Origin: Acidimicrobiales bacterium
GTDB lineage: Bacteria > Actinomycetota > Acidimicrobiia > Acidimicrobiales > SHLQ01
Assembly (NCBI GenBank): GCA_013002375.1
Contig: JABDJW010000071.1
Coordinates: 1-11,415 of the forward strand
Reading direction: 5' to 3'
DNA: 11,415 nucleotides
The number at the start of each line of letters is the position of its first letter. The stretch's first letter is position 1. This document shows positions 1-6,438 of the stretch, one piece after another. The position numbers were made by a program, and so were the translations under genes. The notes below the pieces were generated by a model that was given only the letters and a program-made list of their open reading frames with translations, did not search any database and had not been told where the DNA came from.

Positions 1-1454
1 ATCGGTACGAGGACCACCACCGGGTCACCATCACCGATCAGGCGCTCGTGGCCGCAGCCAATCTGGCCGATCGCTACATCTCCGACCGCCACCTGCCCGA
101 CAAGGCCATCGACCTCATCGACGAGGCGGGTTCCCGCCTGCGCCTCAAGCGCATGGAGACGCCACCGGACTTCAAGGAGATCGAGAACGAGATCTCCCAG
201 GTCAGCACCAAGAAGAAAGAGGCCGTCGAGTCCCAGGACTTCGAAGAGGCCGGGCGCCTCCGAGACCGCGAGAAGGAGCTCCTCTCCCAGAAGGACGAGA
301 TGGAGATCGAGATCAAGGCCTCCGGCGTGGACCTGTTCGACGAGGTCGACGAAGAAGCCATCGCCGAGGTGCTCTCGGTGTGGACCGGCATCCCCGTCTA
401 CAAGCTGACCGAGGAAGAGACCCAGAAGCTCCTTCGAATGGAAGACGAGCTGCACAGGCGGGTCATCGGTCAAGAAGACGCCATCAAGGCGGTCAGTCAG
501 GCCATCCGCCGGACCCGGGCCGGGCTCAAGGATCCCAAGCGCCCCTCGGGCTCGTTCATCTTCCTCGGACCATCGGGCGTTGGTAAGACCGAGCTGGCCA
601 AGACGCTCGCCGAGTTCCTGTTCGGCGATGAGCAGTCACTGATCGCCCTCGACATGTCCGAGTACATGGAGAAGCACACGGTGAGCCGGTTGGTCGGTTC
701 GCCCCCCGGCTACGTCGGCTACGACGAGGGAGGCCAGCTCACCGAAGCGGTGCGCCGCAAGCCGTTCTCGGTCGTGCTGTTCGACGAGATCGAAAAGGCC
801 CACCCCGACGTCTTCAACACGCTGCTGCAGATCCTCGAAGAGGGTCGCCTCACCGACTCGCAGGGCCGGTCCGTCGACTTCCGCAACACCGTGCTGATCA
901 TGACCTCGAACCTCGGTACTCGCGACCTGCGCAAGGCCAACCTCGGCTTCACCAAGGCCGACGAAGCGGTCAGCTACGAGCGCATGAAGGACAAGGTCAA
1001 CGATGCGCTGAAAGAGCACTTCCGTCCGGAGTTTCTCAACCGCATCGACGACACCATCGTGTTCCACGAGCTGTCCCAGCCCGAGGTTCGCCAGATCGTC
1101 GATCTCATGCTCAAGCGAATCGCCTCCCAGTTGGCGGGCCAGGGTATGGGCCTCGAAATGACCGATGCCGCCAAGGATCACATCTCGATCAAGGGCTACG
1201 ACCCCACGTTGGGTGCCCGTCCACTGCGGCGGGCACTGCAGCGCCTGGTCGAGGATCCCCTCTCCGAGCGCCTGCTGCACAAGGAGTTCCGGGCCGGCGA
1301 GATCATCATCGTCGACGTCGATGCCGACGACGAGAACCCGGCTGAGCAGAAGGTGGTGTTCCGGGCCATCGAGGGCTTCGAGCCGCCGACCCTCACCGAG
1401 GAAGGCCTCGAAGAACTCGCCGGCACCGGGCCCGCCGAACCCAGCGCCGACTGA
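1..1454 (+). CDS. clpC: ATP-dependent Clp protease ATP-binding subunit ClpC (C-terminal part, 5' end outside window)
   Basis: AAA+ unfoldase that feeds proteins to the ClpP peptidase in the cytoplasm. The open frame runs in from the left edge (first full codon at 3, reading RYEDHHRVTITDQAL), so the N domain and most of the first AAA+ module are missing. Visible in order: the end of module D1 (AAANLADRYISDRHLPDKA); a UVR-type coiled-coil middle domain at about 171-293, which separates ClpC from ClpB and ClpA; and a complete D2 module with Walker A GPSGVGKT (567-590), pore loop GYVGYDEGG, Walker B VVLFDE (771-788), sensor 1 MTSN near 900 and sensor 2 GARPLRR (1212-1232). The stop is TGA at 1452. 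The C-terminal tail is acidic and short. The GTG at 48 is internal, not the start. A hairpin repeat begins 46 bases after the stop and may help end transcription. Identification is very secure. Confidence 0.98.
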   Translation, partial: RYEDHHRVTITDQALVAAANLADRYISDRHLPDKAIDLIDEAGSRLRLKRMETPPDFKEIENEISQVSTKKKEAVESQDFEEAGRLRDREKELLSQKDEMEIEIKASGVDLFDEVDEEAIAEVLSVWTGIPVYKLTEEETQKLLRMEDELHRRVIGQEDAIKAVSQAIRRTRAGLKDPKRPSGSFIFLGPSGVGKTELAKTLAEFLFGDEQSLIALDMSEYMEKHTVSRLVGSPPGYVGYDEGGQLTEAVRRKPFSVVLFDEIEKAHPDVFNTLLQILEEGRLTDSQGRSVDFRNTVLIMTSNLGTRDLRKANLGFTKADEAVSYERMKDKVNDALKEHFRPEFLNRIDDTIVFHELSQPEVRQIVDLMLKRIASQLAGQGMGLEMTDAAKDHISIKGYDPTLGARPLRRALQRLVEDPLSERLLHKEFRAGEIIIVDVDADDENPAEQKVVFRAIEGFEPPTLTEEGLEELAGTGPAEPSAD

Positions 1455-1497
1455 CCCAATCGCTCGTCCCCGCCGTTCTGGTCCGTGCGTACATAAA

Positions 1498-1548
1498 CCC
1501 GAACTGGTTGGCGCTGCGCAATTGTGCGCTACCGAGGGCCAACCAGTT
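1498..1548 (+). repeat. Hairpin repeat, copy 1
   Basis: The left arm GAACTGGTTGGC (1501-1512) pairs with GCCAACCAGTT (1538-1548), giving an 11-bp perfect stem around a 25-base loop. The loop has its own stem, GCGCA/TGCGC around ATTG. The loop differs in sequence from copies 2 and 3 but has exactly the same length. It lies just past clpC, has no T-run after it, and contains the minus-strand stop codon (1529-1531) of the nuclease remnant. It could act as a non-canonical terminator; that is inference. Confidence 0.85.
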
Positions 1549-1879
1549 GAGGGGAGCGTCGCGCATTTCGGACCCTCCGAATCACATGAGCGGGGCGGTA
1601 CCACAGCTCCGATTCAGTGATCCGTAGGACGCTGAAGCCAGCGGCGACCAAGGCCGCAGTCTGGGCGGTACCACAGCGACGGTCGAGGAGCGCTTGGTGG
1701 AATCGATTGCCGTCGATCTGCACGACGAGTTTTGCGTCCGGATCAAAGAAGTCGACCCTCCCCAACCAACTCTCGGCATCGCCCACGTTCATCTGGCGCA
1801 ACATCGGCACTTCGTCATGGCGCCGGAGTTCCGTTTCGCATTCGAACAGTAGAGCGACCAGGTGTGACACTTCGGCGCC
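1529..1879 (-). pseudogene. DUF559 / Vsr-like PD-(D/E)XK endonuclease remnant
   Basis: The minus frame encodes the C-terminal nuclease domain typical of DUF559 proteins: a Glu-containing helix (LFECETELRRH), then GRVDFFDPDAKLVVQIDG, RFH, LDRRCG and LVAAGFSVLRIT. DUF559 proteins share the Vsr/PD-(D/E)XK fold. In actinobacteria they are usually about 280-320 residues with an N-terminal winged helix, which is absent here. Only about 105 residues carry the domain. The residue before the conserved IDG is Gln (codon 1718-1720) where family members normally have Glu, so catalysis may be lost. No good ribosome-binding site or start is visible; a GTG at 1870 could open a 113-residue product. Upstream the frame runs into repeat copy 2, and downstream it ends inside copy 1 (TAG at 1529-1531). 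A truncated relic is the best reading; a functional mini-nuclease is possible. Confidence 0.7.
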
Positions 1880-1905
1880 CGCGTTCCCGAACCCACCTGA
1901 CTCCC

Positions 1906-1960
1906 CCCGAACTGGTTGGCGCTGAGTGGTTGTGTGCCTCTGAGGGCCAACCAGTTCGGG
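1906..1960 (+). repeat. Hairpin repeat, copy 2
   Basis: This copy has the longest stem: 15 bp perfect, CCCGAACTGGTTGGC (1906-1920) with its exact reverse complement (1946-1960), around a 25-base loop (1921-1945). It sits at the 5' side of the nuclease remnant. Together with copy 3 it forms a direct tandem with a 61-base period, measured from the ACTGGTTGGC at 1911 to the one at 1972. All three copies have the same loop orientation. Confidence 0.88.
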
Positions 1961-1970
1961 TGGCGCGCTG

Positions 1971-2017
1971 TACTGGTTGGCGCTGAGTGGTTGTGTGCTA
2001 CTGAGGGCCAACCAGTT
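1971..2017 (+). repeat. Hairpin repeat, copy 3
   Basis: ACTGGTTGGC (1972-1981) pairs with GCCAACCAGT (2007-2016) in a 10-bp stem around a 25-base loop that differs from copy 2 at only two bases (CT in copy 2, TA here, near 1999-2000). That change lets the inner bases AGTGG and CTACT pair with one wobble, whereas copy 2 has a mismatch there. The outer bases of the stem seen in copies 1 and 2 are lost on the left side. Confidence 0.85.
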
Positions 2018-2084
2018 CGGGTGGTGCCGGAACGGTGTGGGGACCAGTCCGGAGCGTGATGGCGGTGGGGTGGAGCGGCGCGGC

Positions 2085-2090
2085 TAGCCT
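2085..2090 (+). promoter_or_regulatory. Candidate -10 element (TAGCCT) for the HAD-fusion unit
   Basis: TAGCCT fits the actinobacterial TANNNT -10 consensus. It ends six bases before the GTG at 2097 and nine before the ATG at 2100, the spacing expected if the transcript begins at or next to the start codon (leaderless). No Shine-Dalgarno sequence lies at a useful distance, which agrees with this. No clear -35 box is visible. No transcription start data support it yet. Confidence 0.5.
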
Positions 2091-2096
2091 TTCGCT

Positions 2097-3572
2097 GTGA
2101 TGCGGCGACCTCGAGTCCACTTCTCTTTTGGCGTCATCGTGCTGGGTGTGGCCATGCTCGTGCTGTCGGCCTGCAACGCTCGGGCCGAAGTCGTGATCGA
2201 GGTCGAGGAAGATCTGTCCGGCACCGTGACCGTCGACGTCAGCCTGGACGATGCCGCGCTCGAGCGGGTCGGCGATCTGCAGAATCAGCTCCGTACCGCC
2301 GACCTGGTCGACGGCGGCTGGACGGTCGCGGGCCCCACCACACTGGATGGCCTGACCACCGTTACTGCAACCAAGCCGTTCGCATCGGCGGACCAGCTCG
2401 ATCAGGTGTTGTCCGAAGTCGGGTTCTTCCGAGAATTCAGCCTGACCCGCGATCGGAGCTTCGCCCAGACCGAGTACAACCTGACCGGCACGGCCGATCT
2501 CACCGGCGGGGTCGAACGACTGGGGGACAGCCGACTCGCGCAACTGCTCGGCGGGAGTCCGGTCGGCATCGACCTCGACGCGCTCGAGGCTGACATTGGC
2601 CCTCTGGCCGAGGCCACCGACCTGACCGTCCGGTTGCGCATGCCGGCCGAGGTCGAGAGTGACGGCGGTGAGATGTCTCCCGATGACGCCGACGTCCGGG
2701 TCTGGACGATGCGGCTCGACGATACCTCCCCGACCGTCATCGACGCGTCGGCCACCCAGTCGTTTCTCGGCCCTCGGTTGTGGATGCTGCTGGCCGGCGT
2801 GTTCGTGGTTCTGACGGTCGCTTCCGTGCTGTACCTGCTGTTTCGTCGTCTCACCGATCCACCGGCGCCGCAGACCGAGGTGCACGCCGCGCCGCTGGCG
2901 GTGCCTCAACGGCCCGAACCGGTGGAACGCAAACTCGAGCTCGTCGTCGTCGACGGCATGGGGGTGTTGTTCCGCACCGGCGACAATCTGGGGCGACTGC
3001 TCGTGCCCTTCGCTCGCAGCCGCGGTGCCACCCTCGAGCACGAAGAGATCGCCGAGCTCTATCGGCAGGCCAGCATGGGTCGGCTGTCGACCGCTGAGTT
3101 CTGGGCCGGGTGCGGCATCGACGGCGATGCCGCCGAACTCAACGCGGCGTACCTCGACCAAGTCGAGCTCAGCGACGGGGCCGAGGACTTTCTGCGCCGG
3201 ACCAACGAGAGCGGCCTTCGGGTCGCGGTGCTGACCAACAGCGTGAACTCGTGGGTTCAGGGCTTGCGGCAGCGTTACGAGCTCGACGACTTGATCGAGT
3301 TCTGGCTGGTCAGCTCGGCCATCGGCACCCGAAAGCCCGATTCGGCCGCCTACGAAGCGCTGCGGCGAACGAGCGGCGTGCCGCTGCACAACTGCTTGAT
3401 GATCGATGACCACGTCGAGCATCTCGACGCCGCCCGACGGCTCGGTATGTCCACCGTGTGGTTCGATCCGCCGCCCGACGCCGAAGCAACCGATCACCGT
3501 ACTGTCACCGACTTCGCTTCGTTCTTCGGCAAGCGCAGCACGGCGGCGGCGAATGAAGGAGCCCCCTCATGA
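2097..3572 (+). CDS. Lipoprotein-like membrane protein fused to a C-terminal HAD-superfamily domain
   Basis: This 491-residue protein has three parts. A signal peptide ends in a lipobox LSAC with Cys26. A beta-rich extracytoplasmic region (about 27-225), opening with EVVIEVEEDLSGTVTVDV, resembles LppM/DUF3153-type lipoprotein domains. A transmembrane helix (228-249) ending in FRR places the rest in the cytoplasm. The C-terminal part (about 280-475) is a HAD-IA-like domain: motif I D286-G-M-G-V, motif II T380 in VLTNS, motif III K413, motif IV D437-D438. The second motif I Asp, the general acid of HAD phosphatases, is Met288, so phosphatase activity is doubtful; the Asp286 nucleophile remains. 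The start is GTG 2097 or the adjacent ATG 2100, favoured by the nearby -10. The stop overlaps the next start (ATGA), implying coupled translation with the reductase. Substrate unknown. The DUF3153 assignment is moderate; the HAD fold is secure. Confidence 0.85.
   Translation: MMRRPRVHFSFGVIVLGVAMLVLSACNARAEVVIEVEEDLSGTVTVDVSLDDAALERVGDLQNQLRTADLVDGGWTVAGPTTLDGLTTVTATKPFASADQLDQVLSEVGFFREFSLTRDRSFAQTEYNLTGTADLTGGVERLGDSRLAQLLGGSPVGIDLDALEADIGPLAEATDLTVRLRMPAEVESDGGEMSPDDADVRVWTMRLDDTSPTVIDASATQSFLGPRLWMLLAGVFVVLTVASVLYLLFRRLTDPPAPQTEVHAAPLAVPQRPEPVERKLELVVVDGMGVLFRTGDNLGRLLVPFARSRGATLEHEEIAELYRQASMGRLSTAEFWAGCGIDGDAAELNAAYLDQVELSDGAEDFLRRTNESGLRVAVLTNSVNSWVQGLRQRYELDDLIEFWLVSSAIGTRKPDSAAYEALRRTSGVPLHNCLMIDDHVEHLDAARRLGMSTVWFDPPPDAEATDHRTVTDFASFFGKRSTAAANEGAPS
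3556..3561 (+). promoter_or_regulatory. Ribosome-binding site AAGGAG for the aldo/keto reductase
   Basis: AAGGAG lies seven bases before the ATG at 3569, inside the last codons of the upstream gene. It fixes that ATG, rather than the Met four codons in, as the start, and supports translational coupling across the ATGA overlap at 3569-3572. Confidence 0.8.
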
Positions 3573-4537
3573 CCGAAATGCCCTACCGCCGTTTGGGATC
3601 CGCCGGCGTGAAGGTGAGCCTCTTGTCCTTTGGCTCCTGGGTCACGTTCGACACCCAGGTCGACGACGACTTGGCCATCTCGTGCCTCGATGCTGCCTAC
3701 CAGGCCGGCGTGAATTTCTTCGACAACGCGGAGGCGTACGCCGGCGGCGAGTCCGAAGCGATCATGGGCCGAGCGATCAACCAGTTGGGCTGGCCCCGGC
3801 ACAGCTACCTGATCTCCACCAAGTTCTTCTTCGGCATCCATGACGGCCCGAACACCCGTAGCACCCTCAATCGCAAGTACCTGCTCGAGGCCGTCGAGCA
3901 GTCGGCCGAACGTCTGCAGCACGACGTGATCGATCTGATCTTCTGTCACCGGGCTGATCCGGAGACCCCGATGGAAGAGCTCGTGCACACCATGCACGAG
4001 ATCGTCAGTTCCGGGCGGGCCTATTACTGGGGCACGTCGGAGTGGTCGGCGGCCGAACTGCGCGAGGCCTGGGACATCGCCGAGAAGTACGGGCTGCACA
4101 AACCCCAGATGGAGCAACCGCAGTACAACATGCTGGCGCGCGAGCGGGTCGAGGTCGAGTACGAACCGCTGTACGACTCGATGGGATTGGGCACCACGAT
4201 CTGGTCGCCGTTGTCGTCGGGTCTGCTCACCGGCAAGTACCGAGATGGCGTGCCCGACGACAGCCGGGCCGCCCTCAAGGGTTACGAGTGGTTGCGGGAT
4301 CTCATGCTGTCCGATGACAACATGACGAAGGTGGCGAAGTTGCAGCAGATCGCCGACGATCTCGAGGTACCGCTCGCCCAGCTCGCCTTGGCCTGGTGCG
4401 CATCGAACCCGCGGGTCTCGACCGTCATCACCGGAGCCAGCAAGCTCTCCCAGGTCGAGCAGAACATGGCCGCCCTCGACGTTCTCGAGCTCCTCACCCC
4501 CGAAGTCAAGACCAGGATCGACGAAGCGCTTTCCTGA
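3569..4537 (+). CDS. Aldo/keto reductase, Kv-channel beta-subunit-like (AKR6-type)
   Basis: NADPH-dependent cytosolic oxidoreductase with a TIM-barrel fold, 322 residues, the usual length. The catalytic residues are Asp52 and Tyr57 (FFDNAEAYAGGESE), Lys85 (ISTKFFF) and His127 (FCHRADP). The cofactor signatures WSPLSSGLLTGKY (212-224) and GASKLSQVEQN (289-299) are present. Stretches such as YWGTSEWS, ARERVEVEYEPL and SRAALKGYEWL follow animal Kv-beta subunits nearly position by position. The main catalytic difference is that Kv-beta has Asn where this protein has His127, so it keeps the standard AKR tetrad and is probably catalytically faster. It is cotranscribed with the HAD-fusion gene and converges on the next gene with only three bases between stops. 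No potassium channel gene is in the window. Substrate unknown, probably a small aldehyde or ketone. Family call very secure. Confidence 0.95.
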   Translation: MTEMPYRRLGSAGVKVSLLSFGSWVTFDTQVDDDLAISCLDAAYQAGVNFFDNAEAYAGGESEAIMGRAINQLGWPRHSYLISTKFFFGIHDGPNTRSTLNRKYLLEAVEQSAERLQHDVIDLIFCHRADPETPMEELVHTMHEIVSSGRAYYWGTSEWSAAELREAWDIAEKYGLHKPQMEQPQYNMLARERVEVEYEPLYDSMGLGTTIWSPLSSGLLTGKYRDGVPDDSRAALKGYEWLRDLMLSDDNMTKVAKLQQIADDLEVPLAQLALAWCASNPRVSTVITGASKLSQVEQNMAALDVLELLTPEVKTRIDEALS

Positions 4538-4540
4538 CGA

Positions 4541-5002
4541 TCAGCGCGGCCGGCTGGGCTGCTTGGCGGTGGGGTCGGGCCGGCTGATGTTGTCGTGGCG
4601 GATGGCGACGACGATGAGGAACAACCCGACCAGAGCCGAGATCACGAGCGGGCCGGCGACCGAGGTGACGTTCTCGCGATCGGTCAATGGCTCGGCCCGC
4701 TGCACGACGTGATAGATCGCATGGGGAACGGTGAAGCACGCGTATCCGGTCAGTGCCACGAGCAAGATGTCCCGTCGCGGCCAAGCGGCGGCGATCAACA
4801 GCAGGGCGCCCGAGGCGAACAGCGCGGCGCCGGCGTCGAAGCTGAGGTGCTCGTTGTACGGCGGGTAGGCGGCGACGACGTACGGCGACCAGCCCGGGAA
4901 CTCGTCGAACCAATGCTGCGGCGCGACCATCGCCCAGATCCCGGGACCGACGTTGAAGACCCCGAAGACCACCAGGAGGACGCGCAGAGACTTCTCGGAC
5001 AC
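4541..5002 (-). CDS. Small four-helix integral membrane protein, function unknown
   Basis: I do not recognise a named function. The 153-residue product has four hydrophobic segments at about 7-27, 55-74, 79-100 and 115-134 and a basic, hydrophilic C-terminal tail. Two conserved-looking motifs sit at helix edges: PPYNEH (47-52) and VPHAIYH (92-98); His in both could bind metal, haem or quinone, but this is only inference. Similar small membrane proteins with a PYNEH motif are common in actinobacteria and are usually left as hypothetical; the size and topology recall the DoxX/DUF4345 groups. I chose GTG 5002 because GAAAGG (5015-5010) lies seven bases before it and because upstream codons in the same frame are low-complexity and overlap the neighbouring gene. 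It is last in the minus-strand group, 31 bases after the 448-residue protein. Confidence 0.8.
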   Translation of the reverse strand: MSEKSLRVLLVVFGVFNVGPGIWAMVAPQHWFDEFPGWSPYVVAAYPPYNEHLSFDAGAALFASGALLLIAAAWPRRDILLVALTGYACFTVPHAIYHVVQRAEPLTDRENVTSVAGPLVISALVGLFLIVVAIRHDNISRPDPTAKQPSRPR

Positions 5003-5030
5003 GAATGCGCCTTTCGTCGCGGGTGGTCCG

Positions 5031-5036
5031 AGTCTA
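5031..5036 (-). promoter_or_regulatory. Candidate -10 element (TAGACT) for the four-helix membrane protein
   Basis: On the minus strand TAGACT matches TANNNT and would start a transcript about 20 bases before the GTG at 5002, leaving room for the GAAAGG ribosome site. Its TAG is also the stop codon of the upstream gene, so the small gene may have its own promoter besides read-through. Weak evidence: a short motif only. Confidence 0.35.
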
Positions 5037-6380
5037 GGGTTCGACGGGGCGGCGGCGGAGGGCGATGGCGGCCAGGAGCCCAAATCCGAAGAGCACGAGA
5101 GCCCAGGTCGCACTCGATTGCACGGCGTCGCCCCGGGCGTTGTCGACCGAACCGGCCCAGGCCCGAATCGGCCACCACCCGAAGAGCGCGATCAACCCCG
5201 CGGTCGTCCACCCGAGCAACCGGGCGTGAAGGGTGCGGTTCTGGGTGAATCGAGGATGGAAGGGCAGCGACTGTTCGACGCGGGCCGGCACCCGGGCCAC
5301 CGCGGCCACGACTGCTCCCGCAATGACGGCGGCGACGATCAGGGCGAGGTGTTCGATCTGGGGAAGGGAGGTCTCGAGCGTCGTGGGCGTGCTGTCCCCC
5401 AGCGTGAAAGGCTCCCAGGTGCCGGCGGCGCTGCGGCGCAAACCGCCACTGCGGTTCACTTCGGCGAGCACCGTCGTGGCACCGTCGACTTCGGCCACCG
5501 CGATCGAGCTGATCTCTATTCGATTGCTGCACACGACTTTCGGGAGCCAACGGCAGGCGTCGATGTTGCGGAACCGGTCGCGACCGGAAGGGAAGGTGAA
5601 CTCGATCACCGGGTCGGCGCCACCGACGGAGCTGGTGATAGCACTGCGCTCGTCGACGATGTCCCAGCACTGGCGTTGGGCATCGACGCCCGCGCAGACG
5701 TGCTGGTAGCGGACGGCGACCGGCGCAGCCGGCCAATTCCGCACCCGGGCGCCGACCCGTTCCGGTTCTTGCGGCTCGGCCTCGATCTCGGTCCACTCGA
5801 TGCCATCGGGCGAGGTCCACAGCGCCTCGTCGTCGAAGTACTCGAAGCCATCGGGTGTGCCGATCACGCCTTCTTGGCGGCCGGCTGCGTTGCCGGGCCC
5901 GCCAGTGGCGACGCAGGCAGCCGCCCCGACCAGGAAGACGGCGCGGCCCATCCGCACCCGCGTCGGCGTCGAACTCGCCGGCCGGTTGGCGAGCCATCGG
6001 GGCACGATGAGCACCGGGAGGGTGAGGAGATCGGTGCGATCCGCGGTGAGCGTGCTTCCCGGCACGATCAGGCTCAGTCCCGACTCGATCCAGTGTTCGA
6101 ACCAGCCCACCGTGTTGAGGGCGATGAAGAACCCGGCCGTGATGACGATCGCGAGATTCGACCGGCGGCGCCGGCTCACTACCGCCACAGTTCCCGAGGT
6201 GGGTAGGACGACGAGGATCAGCAGGGGGAAGACCACGAGTCCGGCGATGTCGCTCAGCTTGCCGGTGAGCGCGTTGCCGTAGTGGGCCTTGGCCCAATGG
6301 TCGTTGAACAGCCAGCCGGCGACGGCCAGCACCGCGACGGGATGCGCCAGAGGCCGCCAGCGCTCGGGGAGTGTTTGCAT
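5034..6380 (-). CDS. Multi-pass membrane protein with a large extracytoplasmic domain, function unknown
   Basis: A 448-residue membrane protein. The N-terminal part has hydrophobic segments at about 13-25, 43-60, 75-93, 118-131 and 145-159. It includes the motif FNDHWAK...LTGKLSDIAGL, which recurs in many uncharacterised bacterial membrane proteins (LTGKLSD-F/I-AGL). Residues about 165-340 form a soluble, probably extracytoplasmic domain with an Asp-box-like turn (SPDGIEW, 190-196) of the kind found in beta-propeller and sialidase-like proteins, and with four Cys (229, 238, 276, 284) that could form two disulfides. Three further helices follow at about 344-363, 387-405 and 424-441. Only one Asp-box is seen, so a full propeller is not supported. 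It lies 58 bases downstream of the phospholipase gene on the same strand. The ATG at 6380 is the only sensible start. Function unknown; a sensor or envelope role is a guess. Confidence 0.85.
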   Translation of the reverse strand: MQTLPERWRPLAHPVAVLAVAGWLFNDHWAKAHYGNALTGKLSDIAGLVVFPLLILVVLPTSGTVAVVSRRRRSNLAIVITAGFFIALNTVGWFEHWIESGLSLIVPGSTLTADRTDLLTLPVLIVPRWLANRPASSTPTRVRMGRAVFLVGAAACVATGGPGNAAGRQEGVIGTPDGFEYFDDEALWTSPDGIEWTEIEAEPQEPERVGARVRNWPAAPVAVRYQHVCAGVDAQRQCWDIVDERSAITSSVGGADPVIEFTFPSGRDRFRNIDACRWLPKVVCSNRIEISSIAVAEVDGATTVLAEVNRSGGLRRSAAGTWEPFTLGDSTPTTLETSLPQIEHLALIVAAVIAGAVVAAVARVPARVEQSLPFHPRFTQNRTLHARLLGWTTAGLIALFGWWPIRAWAGSVDNARGDAVQSSATWALVLFGFGLLAAIALRRRPVEP

Positions 6381-6389
6381 CGCCCCGTC

Positions 6390-6395
6390 AACGTA
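6390..6395 (-). promoter_or_regulatory. Candidate -10 element (TACGTT) for the 448-residue membrane protein
   Basis: The minus-strand hexamer TACGTT (within GATACGTTGAC) ends nine bases before the ATG at 6380, predicting a very short or absent leader. No Shine-Dalgarno sequence precedes this ATG, which fits a leaderless or near-leaderless transcript. No -35 is evident. Confidence 0.4.
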
Positions 6396-6438
6396 TCGGT
6401 CGCGGGTCAGGTCTCGGTGGCGCGTCGCGGCATTCGGC

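Larger units (their letters stand above)
1455..2096. other. Repeat-rich gene-poor stretch between clpC and the HAD-fusion gene
   Basis: This is the only long stretch here without an intact gene. It holds three copies of one hairpin repeat (1498-1548, 1906-1960, 1971-2017), a DUF559-like nuclease remnant on the minus strand between copies 1 and 2, and the presumed promoter of the next plus-strand gene at its right end. In 1455-1497 and 2018-2080 I see no gene or convincing signal. The minus frame stays open from 2011 to 1529, but its first third and last seven codons are read through the repeats, so it should not be annotated as one gene. Confidence 0.8.

Noticed and set aside
1501..1548. Hairpin copy 1 as a classical intrinsic terminator of clpC
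   Set aside because: The stem is good but the loop is 25 bases and no T-run follows on either strand. A terminator role stays possible but is not supported as canonical.
1861..1870. TGTGA half-sites (also near 2096, 8694 and 11238) as Crp/GlxR operators
   Set aside because: None has a matching TCACA half-site six bases away, so no palindromic Crp operator is visible in the window.
1529..2011. A 160-codon minus-strand open frame as one intact gene
   Set aside because: Its TTG start lies inside repeat copy 3, its first 40 codons translate the repeats and its last codons read copy 1. Only the central part resembles a nuclease domain.
1498..2017. Hairpin repeats as a CRISPR array
   Set aside because: There are only three copies, with irregular spacing (about 360 bases of coding remnant in one gap) and no spacer-like units or cas genes.
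1998..3497. Long minus-strand open frame opposite the HAD-fusion gene
   Set aside because: The product is low-complexity, rich in His, Arg, Gly and Gln, and without domains. It is a shadow created by GC-rich codon bias opposite a gene with clear motifs.
4795..6297. 500-codon minus-strand frame overlapping the membrane protein gene
   Set aside because: It is Arg/Pro-rich with no hydrophobic segments or motifs, whereas the alternative frame gives a coherent membrane protein with helices and conserved turns.
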